From contig NZ_CANLMZ010000003.1 in NCBI RefSeq assembly GCF_947492645.1, forward strand, positions 1-64,000: DNA of 64,000 nucleotides. Reading direction: 5' to 3'. The translations under genes and the position numbers were made by a program. This DNA comes from an uncultured Pontibacter sp. (GTDB lineage: Bacteria; Bacteroidota; Bacteroidia; Cytophagales; Hymenobacteraceae). The notes below the pieces were generated by a model. The model was not told the origin of the DNA and did no database searches. It was given only the letters and a program-made list of their open reading frames with translations. Below, in pieces: positions 54,713 to 63,431 of the stretch (position 1 is its first letter; every line of letters starts with the position of its first letter).

Positions 54713-56332
54713 TTAATTCTTTTTGGCAGCAGCTTTCTTTTTAGCCTGTTTCTTTGCTGGCGCCTTTTTGGGCGGCACAGCTGCCTTAGGTTTTGCCGGT
54801 ACGCGTGTTGCAAAAACATCTTTACGGGTAGGCCTTAATTTTTCCATCCAGCTAAAACCATCTAACTGCCGCTCTGACTCCTGCAACTCGTGCGGAGGTA
54901 TAAAATTTGCATCTGGCTGCACCAAGAACGAGATTGTCTGCAATTTATTTTCTCCGAATTTAAGTACCATGTTGCTGCAAATGGCTTTGTTCATTCCCGT
55001 CAGCACGCTATCCCCTTCTAAAGCATAGTATAAACTTTCGCCATTGCCGTTCACATTTACCCGCCTTATGTCGCCGTTCTGGAAATAAGCCACCATGTTG
55101 CGGCCTTTTACCTGGTTGTAATTTTTGAGGGAGTCTTCTGAGGCAATAAATGCGTTGCTGTACATGTACATTCTGTCGATGGTCTTGTTGCGCAGCTGCA
55201 CATGTATGGTATCGGATACTAGTTGGCTGTTTTCGCTCCAAAGCACAGGCTTGCGGTTCAGGTGCATTACAGAGTCAGTACGGTTATAACTTAGCGAGTC
55301 GGCTTTGCCCTGCAAATCGGTTTTAAAGATTTTTACATTAGGATAGGCAAACAACATACTTTTAACCCTTCCCGCCCTTGCCTCTTTAGAGTAAAGCGTA
55401 TCAGCCGACAAGTATAAAGTATCGTTGTCAAGTATGGTTTCCATTACCGGGCTGCCGTATACCTTGGCCTCACCCCTGTCGCGCCAGTAGCGCCCTATCT
55501 GCCCTCTTATAGTCACGTCGTCTTTCAGCGCCCGCAACGATACGTTTTTCTCAGCATATCCGTAACCGGTGTTTTGGTCATAGTAAAGTTTATCTCCACC
55601 CAGTCTGTATTCTTTTGTAAGGATGTAGGCATTACGGCCAAAGTTCGATACTTTGGTTAAGGTGTTGTACGTACCCTCTTCGGCATACAAGTCGCCTTGC
55701 TCACCTTTTATAAATGTTGGCCCCTGGAAGTATACAATCTTACTTAGGGTATTGTACCGCATGTTCTGGGCGGTGATATTGTAGTCTTTGGTAAATACTT
55801 TTACATCCTGCTGAAAGGTGAACATTTTAGAACGCGTGTCATAGGAGCCACGGCGGCTTTCCAGGCGGTTCTCCGGGTCTATAATGGTGCCTCCTTCGGT
55901 ATAAACTGCCGTGCGGGTACCCAGATTATAATCAAGGCTTGGAGTGGTTAAGGTCATGCGTGGATCGCTCATCACCACATTTCCCGTCATTTTGGCTAGT
56001 CGGCTGTTGCCATCGTAAGTGGCCCTGTCGCCGCGCATGGTTACAGTATCGGCCTGGTTAATGCGCACATTGCCGAACGCTTCCAGAAAGTTACGCTCTT
56101 TGTATTGATAAACAGAGTCAGCAAAAAGAATCGCATCACGTTGCTTAAACTTTACGTTACCTATCAGCTTATCAATCCGTTGACCATTAAAAGTACCGCC
56201 CACTAAAGAGTCGGCACCCTGCAGTTCTACTCTGCTGCCTTGCGTTTGTGCCTGCCGCGGCGTCTGCTGCCCGAAAACCACCACCGAAAGCAGCGTAAAG
56301 ACAATAGAAAAGAGTAATTTTGTATACTTCAT
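54713..56332 (-). CDS. OstA-like LptA-family periplasmic protein
   Basis: A 539-residue exported protein. Signal peptide 1-21 (LLFSIVFTLLSVVVFGQ), followed by repeated OstA/LptA-type beta strands (LVGGTFNGQRIDKLIGNVKF, GNVRINQADTVTMRGDRATY, GNVVMSDPRMTLTTPSLDYN) through about residue 480, and a basic Lys/Ala tail (KKAPAKKQAKKKAAAKKN). LptA/OstA proteins form a beta-jellyroll bridge that carries LPS across the periplasm. This is the long Bacteroidota form. Its ATG at 56332 is 124 bases from the divergent tilS gene; the intergenic area holds the GACAAAGGAC boxes noted separately. Confidence 0.88.
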   Translation of the reverse strand: MKYTKLLFSIVFTLLSVVVFGQQTPRQAQTQGSRVELQGADSLVGGTFNGQRIDKLIGNVKFKQRDAILFADSVYQYKERNFLEAFGNVRINQADTVTMRGDRATYDGNSRLAKMTGNVVMSDPRMTLTTPSLDYNLGTRTAVYTEGGTIIDPENRLESRRGSYDTRSKMFTFQQDVKVFTKDYNITAQNMRYNTLSKIVYFQGPTFIKGEQGDLYAEEGTYNTLTKVSNFGRNAYILTKEYRLGGDKLYYDQNTGYGYAEKNVSLRALKDDVTIRGQIGRYWRDRGEAKVYGSPVMETILDNDTLYLSADTLYSKEARAGRVKSMLFAYPNVKIFKTDLQGKADSLSYNRTDSVMHLNRKPVLWSENSQLVSDTIHVQLRNKTIDRMYMYSNAFIASEDSLKNYNQVKGRNMVAYFQNGDIRRVNVNGNGESLYYALEGDSVLTGMNKAICSNMVLKFGENKLQTISFLVQPDANFIPPHELQESERQLDGFSWMEKLRPTRKDVFATRVPAKPKAAVPPKKAPAKKQAKKKAAAKKN

Positions 56333-56455
56333 TTAGATTCTTGACAAAGGACAAAAGACATTGAGACAAAGGACTTATTTCTTTCACCTATCATCTAACA
56401 GTCTTTCGTCTAATTTATACTTCAAAATTATAAAAAATTTACCAGCCGCTGCTTT

Positions 56456-57787
56456 ATGCTACAGAAAGTTTCAGGTTTTATACAAGCGCAAAACCTTTGC
56501 CAACCCGACAATAAAATTTTAGCGGCCGTTAGCGGCGGCATAGACTCTGTAGTACTTTGCGAAGTACTGCACCAGCTTAAGTATACGTTTGCCATTGCAC
56601 ATTGCAACTTTGGCCTGCGTGCAGAGGATGCTGAGGCAGATCAGCTTTTTGCCAGAAAGCTTGCCAAGCAATATGAGGTGCCCTTTTATACAGAGAATTT
56701 TAACACACAGGCTTTCGCCGAACAGGAAAAACTCTCTACGCAAATGGCTGCCCGCACATTGCGCTACGAGTGGTTTGAACAGGTGCGCAACCAAGAAGGC
56801 TACGATTACATTGCCACAGCCCACCATAGCAACGACCTTGCCGAAACCATATTGCTTCACCTCACAAAAGGCACAGGCATAGCAGGTTTGCACGGCATTC
56901 CTGCTAAAAATGGCAACATCATCCGCCCGATGCTCACGGTTACCAAAGATGACATTTATGATTATGTGACTAGCCGCAAACTGATCTGGCGTGAGGACAG
57001 CTCTAACATCACCACCAAATACCAGCGCAACAAGATAAGGCACGAGGTGATTCCGGTGTTAAAGGAAATAAACCCGAACCTGGAAGAAACCATGCAGCAT
57101 ACCGCTGAGCGCGTTAGCCATGCCGAAAGTATAGTGGCAGCCTACATCGAGCAACTACGACAGCAAAGTATAAAACAAACCGACGAAGCAGTATACCTGT
57201 CACTAGAGCCATTGCTACACGCTACCGGCCTGCCGGTGGTACTCCACGAACTGCTGCGCCCTTACAACTTTAGCTATAGTGTAGTACTGGAACTAGCAGA
57301 GGCACTACAAGGCATTTCAGGAAAGCAATTCGAGTCGCCAACCCATACTTTAGTGAAAGACCGTGAACAGTTGGTTATAACGCCTCGCAACCTGAGTAGC
57401 TTTGGAAGTATACTAATAAACGAAGGCGATACCGAGGCAGCGGCTGGCAATTTAAGCTTTACTATAAAATATGTACCTGCTGACAAGTATAAGTTGAATA
57501 CCAAACCGCATGTAGCAGCCCTGGATGCCGAACAGTTAAAGTTTCCGTTGAGGCTGCGCAGCTGGCAGGAAGGCGATTGGTTTGTACCGTTGGGCATGAA
57601 CGGAAAGAAAAAGATAAGCGATTTTCTGATAGACAAAAAAGTACCGGCCAACCTAAAATCCAAAACCTTAGTATTAATATCCGATCAATCGATTGCGTGG
57701 ATAGTTGGCCAGCGCCTGGATAACCGCTATAAAGTAACGGACAAGACAGAACGGGTGGTGGAGATAAGTATTGAGCGACACACGTAG
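56456..57787 (+). CDS. tilS: tRNA(Ile)-lysidine synthetase TilS
   Basis: A 443-residue N-type ATP pyrophosphatase that makes lysidine at C34 of tRNA-Ile(CAU). Seen: the PP-loop AAVSGGIDSVVLCEVLHQ (SGGxDS at residues about 25-30), AIAHCNFGLRAEDAEADQLF, YIATAHHSNDLAETILLHLT, RPMLTVTKDDIYDYV, and a C-terminal substrate-binding part (LRSWQEGDWFVPLGMNGKKK, ISDFLIDKKVPANLKSKTLV). Complete. The ATG is at 56456; its stop lies within an inverted repeat (57776-57832). A single gene, followed by mdh 150 bases later. Confidence 0.96.
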   Translation: MLQKVSGFIQAQNLCQPDNKILAAVSGGIDSVVLCEVLHQLKYTFAIAHCNFGLRAEDAEADQLFARKLAKQYEVPFYTENFNTQAFAEQEKLSTQMAARTLRYEWFEQVRNQEGYDYIATAHHSNDLAETILLHLTKGTGIAGLHGIPAKNGNIIRPMLTVTKDDIYDYVTSRKLIWREDSSNITTKYQRNKIRHEVIPVLKEINPNLEETMQHTAERVSHAESIVAAYIEQLRQQSIKQTDEAVYLSLEPLLHATGLPVVLHELLRPYNFSYSVVLELAEALQGISGKQFESPTHTLVKDREQLVITPRNLSSFGSILINEGDTEAAAGNLSFTIKYVPADKYKLNTKPHVAALDAEQLKFPLRLRSWQEGDWFVPLGMNGKKKISDFLIDKKVPANLKSKTLVLISDQSIAWIVGQRLDNRYKVTDKTERVVEISIERHT

Positions 57788-57832
57788 CACGTATCAAGTA
57801 GCATGACTTTTAAATACGTGCTACGTGTGTCG
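57776..57832 (+). terminator. Inverted repeat spanning the tilS stop
   Basis: CGACACACGTAGCACGTAT (57776-57794) pairs perfectly with ATACGTGCTACGTGTGTCG (57814-57832) across a 19-base loop. The stop TAG of tilS lies inside the left arm. No T-run follows, so it may be a 3' mRNA stabiliser or a small repeat element and not a classical terminator. Confidence 0.5.
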
Positions 57833-57937
57833 TGATACCTGATACGAATTATAAACTTTAGGCACTTTTTAATAATAGATTTTTCTAATTTTACGGAAGT
57901 TAACCGAATCTCAAACTAACATAAAGTATATCCGATA

Positions 57938-58879
57938 ATGAAAGTAACTGTAGTTGGAGCTGGTAACGTAGGTGCAACATGTGCCGATGTGCTTGCTTAC
58001 CGCGAAATCGCGAACGAAGTAGTTTTAGTGGATATTAAAGAAGGTTTTGCTGAGGGCAAAGCGCTTGATATCTGGCAGAAAGCCCCTATCAACCTATACG
58101 ATACACGTACTGTAGGTGTAACCAACGATTACAGCAAGACAGCTGGTTCTGATGTAGTGGTTATCACTTCTGGTTTGCCACGTAAGCCAGGCATGACGCG
58201 CGACGACCTGATCTCTACAAACGCAGGCATCGTGCAGTCAGTAACCGAAAATATTGTAAAGCACTCTCCGGATGCGATCATCATCGTGGTTTCTAACCCA
58301 CTTGATGTAATGACGTACGCGGCTCACATTACTTCTAAGCTTCCACGCACACGCGTAATGGGTATGGCTGGTATCCTGGATACGGCACGTTACAGAGCAT
58401 TCCTTGCTGAGGCGCTGAACGTATCTCCGAAAGACATCCAGGCAGTACTAATGGGTGGTCACGGCGATACGATGGTTCCGCTTCCGCGTTATACTACAGT
58501 TGGTGGTATCCCGGTTACAGAATTGATCGGTGAAGAAGAACTGAACGCTATAGTTGAGCGCACTAAAAATGGTGGTGGCGAGCTTGTAAAATTGATGGGT
58601 ACTTCTGCCTGGTATGCACCGGGTTCAGCAGCTGCTCAGATGGTAGAGGCTATCGTTCGTGACCAGCGTCGTGTATTCCCGGTTTGTGTGAAGCTGGAAG
58701 GTGAGTACGGTATTGATGGCGTTTACTTAGGTGTACCAGTTATACTTGGCAAGAACGGTATCGAGAAGATCATCGAACTGCAACTGAACGAAGACGAGAA
58801 GCAACTGCTTGAGACGTCTCGCGGACACGTGAAAGAAGTGATGGAAGCGCTTGACAACATCAACGCTGCCAAAGCTTAA
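57938..58879 (+). CDS. mdh: Malate dehydrogenase (LDH-like type)
   Basis: A 313-residue NAD-dependent malate dehydrogenase of the LDH-like clade. Seen: VVGAGNVGATCADVLAYREI (GxGxxG at 8-13), LVDIKEGFAEGKALDI with the Asp that selects NAD, the catalytic loop ITSGLPRKPGMTRDDLI with substrate Arg, VVSNPLDVMTYAAHI, catalytic His in LMGGHGDTMVPLPRY. TCA-cycle enzyme that turns malate into oxaloacetate. ATG start, complete. A terminator follows at 58905. Confidence 0.97.
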   Translation: MKVTVVGAGNVGATCADVLAYREIANEVVLVDIKEGFAEGKALDIWQKAPINLYDTRTVGVTNDYSKTAGSDVVVITSGLPRKPGMTRDDLISTNAGIVQSVTENIVKHSPDAIIIVVSNPLDVMTYAAHITSKLPRTRVMGMAGILDTARYRAFLAEALNVSPKDIQAVLMGGHGDTMVPLPRYTTVGGIPVTELIGEEELNAIVERTKNGGGELVKLMGTSAWYAPGSAAAQMVEAIVRDQRRVFPVCVKLEGEYGIDGVYLGVPVILGKNGIEKIIELQLNEDEKQLLETSRGHVKEVMEALDNINAAKA

Positions 58880-58904
58880 TTTATAAAGTATACTTATTGA
58901 TGCT

Positions 58905-58939
58905 AAAAGCGGCGCTTCTGAAAAGGAGCGCCGCTTTTT
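58905..58939 (+). terminator. Terminator after mdh
   Basis: AAAAGCGGCGCT pairs with AGCGCCGCTTTT across a ten-base loop, followed by more T. Confidence 0.85.
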
Positions 58940-59241
58940 GTTTTAGATCAGTATTAGTTTTTTTGGTGACTTGATGTACTTGGTTATTTGCAGCTCCGGG
59001 CACAAATACCCCTAACCCCTGCTTGCCTAAGTCGGGGAATTCTGCTGTTGATTCTAGAAAAGTAAGGCTTCGTTGCTTCAGCTTAACCTCCTTTTTACCA
59101 GGATCCCTTCAGGATGACAAAACAGAAAGCAGCGGCTAATAATAAGTCAGAAGACGAAGTAAGTATAAATTCCCCGCCGTGGACTAGTGAGAACGAGAAT
59201 TCGGAACTAGGGAGCGCAACTCTGAGGGGTAGGCGTGGTTG
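58940..59241. other. Intergenic region without a supported gene
   Basis: About 300 bases between mdh and the hairpin at 59242. A plus-strand open frame from about 59114 runs across the hairpin and into the 3' end of the opposing rhomboid gene, and reads as non-coding; I reject it. Segments such as CCCCTAACCCCTGCTTGCC and GTCGGGGAATTC hint at a degenerate intergenic repeat. Confidence 0.5.
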
Positions 59242-59310
59242 GAGCCGGTACATAAAACAAAGAAGCCAATCCTGCTTAAAGATTGGCTTCTTTGTTTTAT
59301 GTACCGGCTC
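59242..59310. terminator. 30-bp perfect hairpin between mdh and a rhomboid gene
   Basis: The left arm 59242-59271 (starting GAGCCGGTACATAAAAC) is the exact complement of the right arm 59281-59310, with loop CTGCTTAAA. Lying between convergent genes, it could terminate both. The stem is unusually long; its last bases overlap the 3' end of the rhomboid gene, whose stop codon is inside the right arm. Confidence 0.7.
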
Positions 59311-60215
59311 TACTCCTTTTGGCTCGCCTGGAAAAGCTTCTGCTTCTCCTCTTTAGACAAGCTTTCGTAGCCTGAGCTGGATATTTTATCAAGTATAAGA
59401 TCAATCTCTTTTTGGCTTGGCTTGCCTCCTGGCTGGGTAGTTGTAGTGCTTCGCCCATTCGAGAAAGGGTTTGCAGTACGATGCGTTACCTTAAGCTTAG
59501 GTTTACTTTTAAACAGGTTGCCAAAAAAGTCAATTATAGCCAGTACTGGCCGCCCCATGTCGTTGCCGCGCTGCAGCTGCCTTACAAAGAGCCATCCGAT
59601 AAAGGCACCTCCTAAGTGAGCAATGTTACCGCCAGCATTATCTCCTACAGCCCCCGAAATGGAAAGCAATACTAGAAAGGCCGCAATATACTTTATCCGG
59701 ATTGGCCCGATCAGGATGAGGTTAAATGTATAGTTTGGCAGAAGTGTAGCTGCTGCTACCACTATAGCCAACACACTTGCCGAGGCGCCTATCATAAACG
59801 AAAAAGCAGCTCTATCGGCAAAGTATGGGATAAAGTTATAGCTAAGCATGTACAGCACCCCACCGGCTATACCGCCAAGTATGTACAGGCTCAGTAATTT
59901 TCGTTCTCCTAAATACTCCCTTATCAACTGCCCGAACCAGTACAGGTTAAGCATATTAAAGATAATGTGCAGGAAACCTTCGTGGGTAAAGAAATAGGTA
60001 ATTAGTGTCCAGGGGCGGGTAATAAAAGTAAACAGGTCAGAGTTTAGCGCTATAAAGCGCATTAGCAAACTATAAACACCTGCCCCGCCCGTTAAAACCA
60101 GAATGGTACGCGTAACTATCAGCACCACAAACACGCACACATTAATCAGGATGAGCTGCTTTAATGTGTTGTTAGGCTGCTTAAAAGAGTGTTTTATATC
60201 GTCAATAATGCTCAT
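59310..60215 (-). CDS. Rhomboid family intramembrane serine protease (second of tandem pair)
   Basis: A 301-residue six-TM rhomboid. Segments at about 20-45 (LILINVCVFVVLIVTRTILV), 75-95, 100-125 (IIFNMLNLYWFGQLIREYLG), 130-155 and 165-215. The nucleophile Ser lies in the motif FMIGASASVLAIVV and the base His in NIAHLGGAFIGW. A C-terminal soluble tail (about 215-301, Lys/Ser/Thr-rich, ending QKEIDLILDKISSSGYESLS) is an extra cytoplasmic segment typical of Bacteroidota rhomboids. Substrates unknown. It follows the upstream rhomboid gene by seven bases. Confidence 0.92.
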   Translation of the reverse strand: MSIIDDIKHSFKQPNNTLKQLILINVCVFVVLIVTRTILVLTGGAGVYSLLMRFIALNSDLFTFITRPWTLITYFFTHEGFLHIIFNMLNLYWFGQLIREYLGERKLLSLYILGGIAGGVLYMLSYNFIPYFADRAAFSFMIGASASVLAIVVAAATLLPNYTFNLILIGPIRIKYIAAFLVLLSISGAVGDNAGGNIAHLGGAFIGWLFVRQLQRGNDMGRPVLAIIDFFGNLFKSKPKLKVTHRTANPFSNGRSTTTTQPGGKPSQKEIDLILDKISSSGYESLSKEEKQKLFQASQKE

Positions 60216-60222
60216 TATACTT

Positions 60223-61002
60223 TTAGTAATTATCCTGGTAATCGCTGCGTTGCCACATTCTTACGAGTATATACGCGAACAACATACCGCCTAGGTGTGC
60301 AAAGTGTGCTACGTTGTCGCCGGGCATGCGGTTAAACCCGGAGTAAAGCTCATAGGCCCCATAGAGCAGCACAAAATACTTCGCTTTTATTGGCACAGGC
60401 AGAAACAGCAGCATGAGCTCAAGGTTGGGGAAAAGCAAGCCAAAGGCCATTAGGATACCAAACACAGCACCCGAAGCACCCAACATGGGCACGTTCTCCA
60501 GTTGGTTATACACCTGGCGCACCGCATTTTTACTTTCTTCTATATAAGTCGTGTTATCAGGGTTTCGCCTGTACTCTACTACAAACTGTCTTTCGTACCT
60601 GCCCTCATAATGATCTTCTAAAAAGTTGTAAAAGCTCATTGGTGTAGGCGCCTCTATGTATTTAGCGGCATCTTCGCGTACCTCGCTAAGTTCATAGGCT
60701 CTAACTCCGGAGTACAGCAAACTGGCACCAAACCCTGTGATCAGGTAAAAAGCCAAAAAGCGCTGGGGGCCCCAGAACCGCTCCAGCATCGGCCCGAAAA
60801 TAAATAAGCTGAACATGTTGCTGAACACGTGTGCCCAACCGCCATGCAGGAACATGTGCGTAAATAGCTGCACAGGCCGAAAGAACTCGGAACCAAAGTG
60901 GTACAAAGCAAACTGCCCTGTAGAGAACAGCCTGTCCTGAAGAATGAAGATGACCACATTAATGATCAGGAGGTTCCTGACCATAGGGGTGATATTAAAC
61001 AT
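60223..61002 (-). CDS. Rhomboid family intramembrane serine protease (first of tandem pair)
   Basis: A 259-residue rhomboid with a shorter N-terminus (TPMVRNLLIINVVIFILQDR). A conserved HMFLHGGWAHVFSNMFSLFI block, then GFGASLLYSGVRAYELSEVR, and an about 60-residue cytosolic loop with acidic/basic patches before the active-site Ser in MLGASGAVFGILMAFGLLFP. The base His lies in NVAHFAHLGGMLFAYILVRM. A single-product role in membrane-protein cleavage is inferred from the family. It is immediately upstream of the second rhomboid; the tandem arrangement is common in this phylum. Confidence 0.92.
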   Translation of the reverse strand: MFNITPMVRNLLIINVVIFILQDRLFSTGQFALYHFGSEFFRPVQLFTHMFLHGGWAHVFSNMFSLFIFGPMLERFWGPQRFLAFYLITGFGASLLYSGVRAYELSEVREDAAKYIEAPTPMSFYNFLEDHYEGRYERQFVVEYRRNPDNTTYIEESKNAVRQVYNQLENVPMLGASGAVFGILMAFGLLFPNLELMLLFLPVPIKAKYFVLLYGAYELYSGFNRMPGDNVAHFAHLGGMLFAYILVRMWQRSDYQDNY

Positions 61003-61133
61003 GCGATTTTCTTTTTGAAAGTATAAGCTTAAACCTACTAAGGCTGATACTTATACTTTAGATCTATAGTAGTGTTGTGAAATAGGCAAGCCCACAGACA
61101 ACAATTAAACATTATAAAAATAGAATACTTTTG

Positions 61134-63002
61134 TTACCCTTTCAGGAAAAGCTCGTGCAACTGGCCTAGTTCCATGATAACCAACGTCTTTTGTCCGCCG
61201 GGCGTATAGTTGGGCACCTGGCAGGCAAAAAGCTTGTCTACGAGAGAATTCATTTCCAAGTCCGACATTCTGGCCAACGATCGCGAGGCAAGTCGCTTAG
61301 CCATGGCTCGCGCCAGGTTCTCATGTTTATCAAGCTTTAACGTAGCCGAATTGTTTTTGTATTGCTCTACCAGCTCCTCCAGCAATTCTTTTTCGTTAGC
61401 GGCGTGCACATCGGCAGGTATACCGTTAAGTATGATTGTGTTACCGCCAAAATCCTCAAACTGAAAGCCCATGGCCTTAAACTCAGCGGAAAGCTCTTTT
61501 ACAAGTATGGCATCAGCAGCCGATAGCTCTATTGTTTGCGGAAAAAGCAATGCCTGCGACGCCCCGGTCTTTTTCTGAAGCGAGGTATTATACTTCTCGT
61601 ACAATATACGCTCCTGCGCTGCCTGCTGGTCCACGATCATCATACCTGATTTTACCTGCACCAGCAAGTACTTCTGATGTATCTGTATGGCTTTGTTTAC
61701 AGATCCCGCACCAATCGACTCAACAGCAAAAGCATCATCAAGCAAGCCCATCCCAGACGAGGCAGAACTCATTCGCTCTTCCTGAACCGGCTCCTGGCGC
61801 AAAGGCTCGTAAAGCTGCTCCCAGCCTTTAGATGTTGCCCTACGGGATGAGGCTGGAGGCGTAAACCCAGGGAAAGGGGTACTATTTCCACCTGAATTAC
61901 CACCCGTTGATGGCCTGCTCTCCGGATCAAACTCGTTAAACCCGCCTTGCAGGCGAATAGGCTGTAGCGGGGCAAAATTTACGTCACCGTCAAAATCAAG
62001 GGACGGGGCAATATTGTATGTGCCAAGCGCCTTTCTAACAGCAGCATGCACAATGGCGTATACCGTTTTCTCGTCCTCAAACTTTATTTCGGTTTTAGTT
62101 GGGTGCACATTGATATCTATCTTTTCAGGCTCCAGGTCTATAAACAAGACATAAAAAGGATGGCTGTCTTTTGGCAGCAGGCCTTCAAACGCGGTCATAA
62201 CGGCGTGGTTCAGATAACCGCTTTTAACAAACCGGTTATTCACAAAAAAGAACTGCTCTCCGCGGCTTTTCTTTGCATGCTCGGGTTTGCCTATGTAGCC
62301 ACGCACATTTAAAAACGAGGTATCTTCCTCGCAGTAAGCCATCTGCTCTTTATAGTTGCTGCCAAGTATACCTACAATGCGTTGGCTAAGCTTGGTTGCT
62401 GCCAGGTTAAAAACTTCTACATCGTTATGGTACAGGCTAAAAGCTACATCCGGGTAAGCTAGTGCAACCCGCTGAAACTCGTCCAGTACATGGCGCATCT
62501 CCACCGCATTTGTCTTCAGGAAGTTGCGGCGGGCCGGCACGTTGTAAAACAGGTTTTTAACTGCAATAGAGGTGCCTTCTGGTGTGGCAACCGGCTCCTG
62601 CAACACCACTGCAGAGCCCTCGATCAGCAATTTCACACCGGTTTCAGCGCCTTTTGTTCGGGTTTTCATTTCTACCTGCGCCACAGCAGCTATGGAGGCC
62701 ATTGCCTCGCCCCTGAAGCCCATGGTGCGAATCTTAAAGAGATCTTCGGTAGTGCTTATTTTGGAGGTAGCGTGGCGCTCAAAGCACATACGGGCATCCG
62801 TTTCCGACATGCCTATGCCATTGTCCACGATTTGGATCAGCTGTTTGCCCGCCTCCTTCACAATTAACTGTATGTTGGTTGCTTGCGCATCGATTGCATT
62901 CTCCAGAAGTTCTTTCACAACTGAAGCAGGACGCTGCACCACTTCGCCAGCGGCAATCTGGTTGGCAAGGAAATCAGGCAATAAATGAATGATATCGGGC
63001 AT
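61134..63002 (-). CDS. mutL: DNA mismatch repair protein MutL
   Basis: A 622-residue mismatch-repair ATPase/endonuclease. GHKL motifs: VKELLENAIDAQATNIQLIV, IVDNGIGMSETDARMCFERH, HATSKISTTEDLFKIRTMGF, RGEAMASIAAVAQVEMKT. A central linker (about 340-430; Ser/Gly/Pro-rich, GNSGGNSTPFPGFTPPASS) and the C-terminal dimerisation domain (about 445-622) follow. The C-terminus has MIVDQQAAQERILYE, LARAMAKRLASRSLA and CQVPNYTPGGQKTL but not the full DQHAxxERxxE endonuclease site, having DQQAAQERILYE. It is upstream of the rhomboid pair on the same strand. Confidence 0.96.
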   Translation of the reverse strand: MPDIIHLLPDFLANQIAAGEVVQRPASVVKELLENAIDAQATNIQLIVKEAGKQLIQIVDNGIGMSETDARMCFERHATSKISTTEDLFKIRTMGFRGEAMASIAAVAQVEMKTRTKGAETGVKLLIEGSAVVLQEPVATPEGTSIAVKNLFYNVPARRNFLKTNAVEMRHVLDEFQRVALAYPDVAFSLYHNDVEVFNLAATKLSQRIVGILGSNYKEQMAYCEEDTSFLNVRGYIGKPEHAKKSRGEQFFFVNNRFVKSGYLNHAVMTAFEGLLPKDSHPFYVLFIDLEPEKIDINVHPTKTEIKFEDEKTVYAIVHAAVRKALGTYNIAPSLDFDGDVNFAPLQPIRLQGGFNEFDPESRPSTGGNSGGNSTPFPGFTPPASSRRATSKGWEQLYEPLRQEPVQEERMSSASSGMGLLDDAFAVESIGAGSVNKAIQIHQKYLLVQVKSGMMIVDQQAAQERILYEKYNTSLQKKTGASQALLFPQTIELSAADAILVKELSAEFKAMGFQFEDFGGNTIILNGIPADVHAANEKELLEELVEQYKNNSATLKLDKHENLARAMAKRLASRSLARMSDLEMNSLVDKLFACQVPNYTPGGQKTLVIMELGQLHELFLKG

Positions 63003-63431
63003 CCTGTAGTTTAATATCCTAAGTTACTGTATAATTTATGCTCTGAATCAGGTGCTTTGTTTGATTCCGGCTAAGTTTTTGCTTTTAATTAATTGTTAAA
63101 ACAGAACTTATTCAGAATTAAATTTATTACTAATTTACAGACTGATTCATTTCAGAGGTTCTGAAAACTACTGGTTGATAACGAAGATTATTTAAATTTC
63201 AAAAAGAAACCAAATCTCTGTATCGTTGATGGGGCTGGTGGCGTTAGCATAATTATAGGCTGCTACTCTTGTTGCCACGAAAGCTTAGGCTGACATTCAG
63301 GTTAATTGCCTCTCTCCGATAAACAGTTAACCAAAGTTAACATAATTGATCAGTAGCCTGTTTTGTGAACCGTCTATATGCAAAATTAGGGTTAATTTTT
63401 ACTTGTTCCAATTAATAAAAAAGTACAGCGG
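63003..63431. other. Divergent intergenic region mutL / GH3
   Basis: About 430 AT-rich bases holding the promoters of the two divergent genes. I found no TTG...TAnnTTTG pair with proper spacing and no RNA gene. Confidence 0.5.

Noticed and set aside
59114-59356. Plus-strand frame of 80 codons after mdh
   Set aside because: It crosses the 30-bp hairpin and the 3' end of the opposite rhomboid gene, and its composition is not protein-like.
61134-63002. Loss of MutL endonuclease function
   Set aside because: The visible DQQAAQERILYE is only a one-residue change from the common DQHAxxERxxYE form and the family tolerates it; I note it in the entry but do not claim loss.
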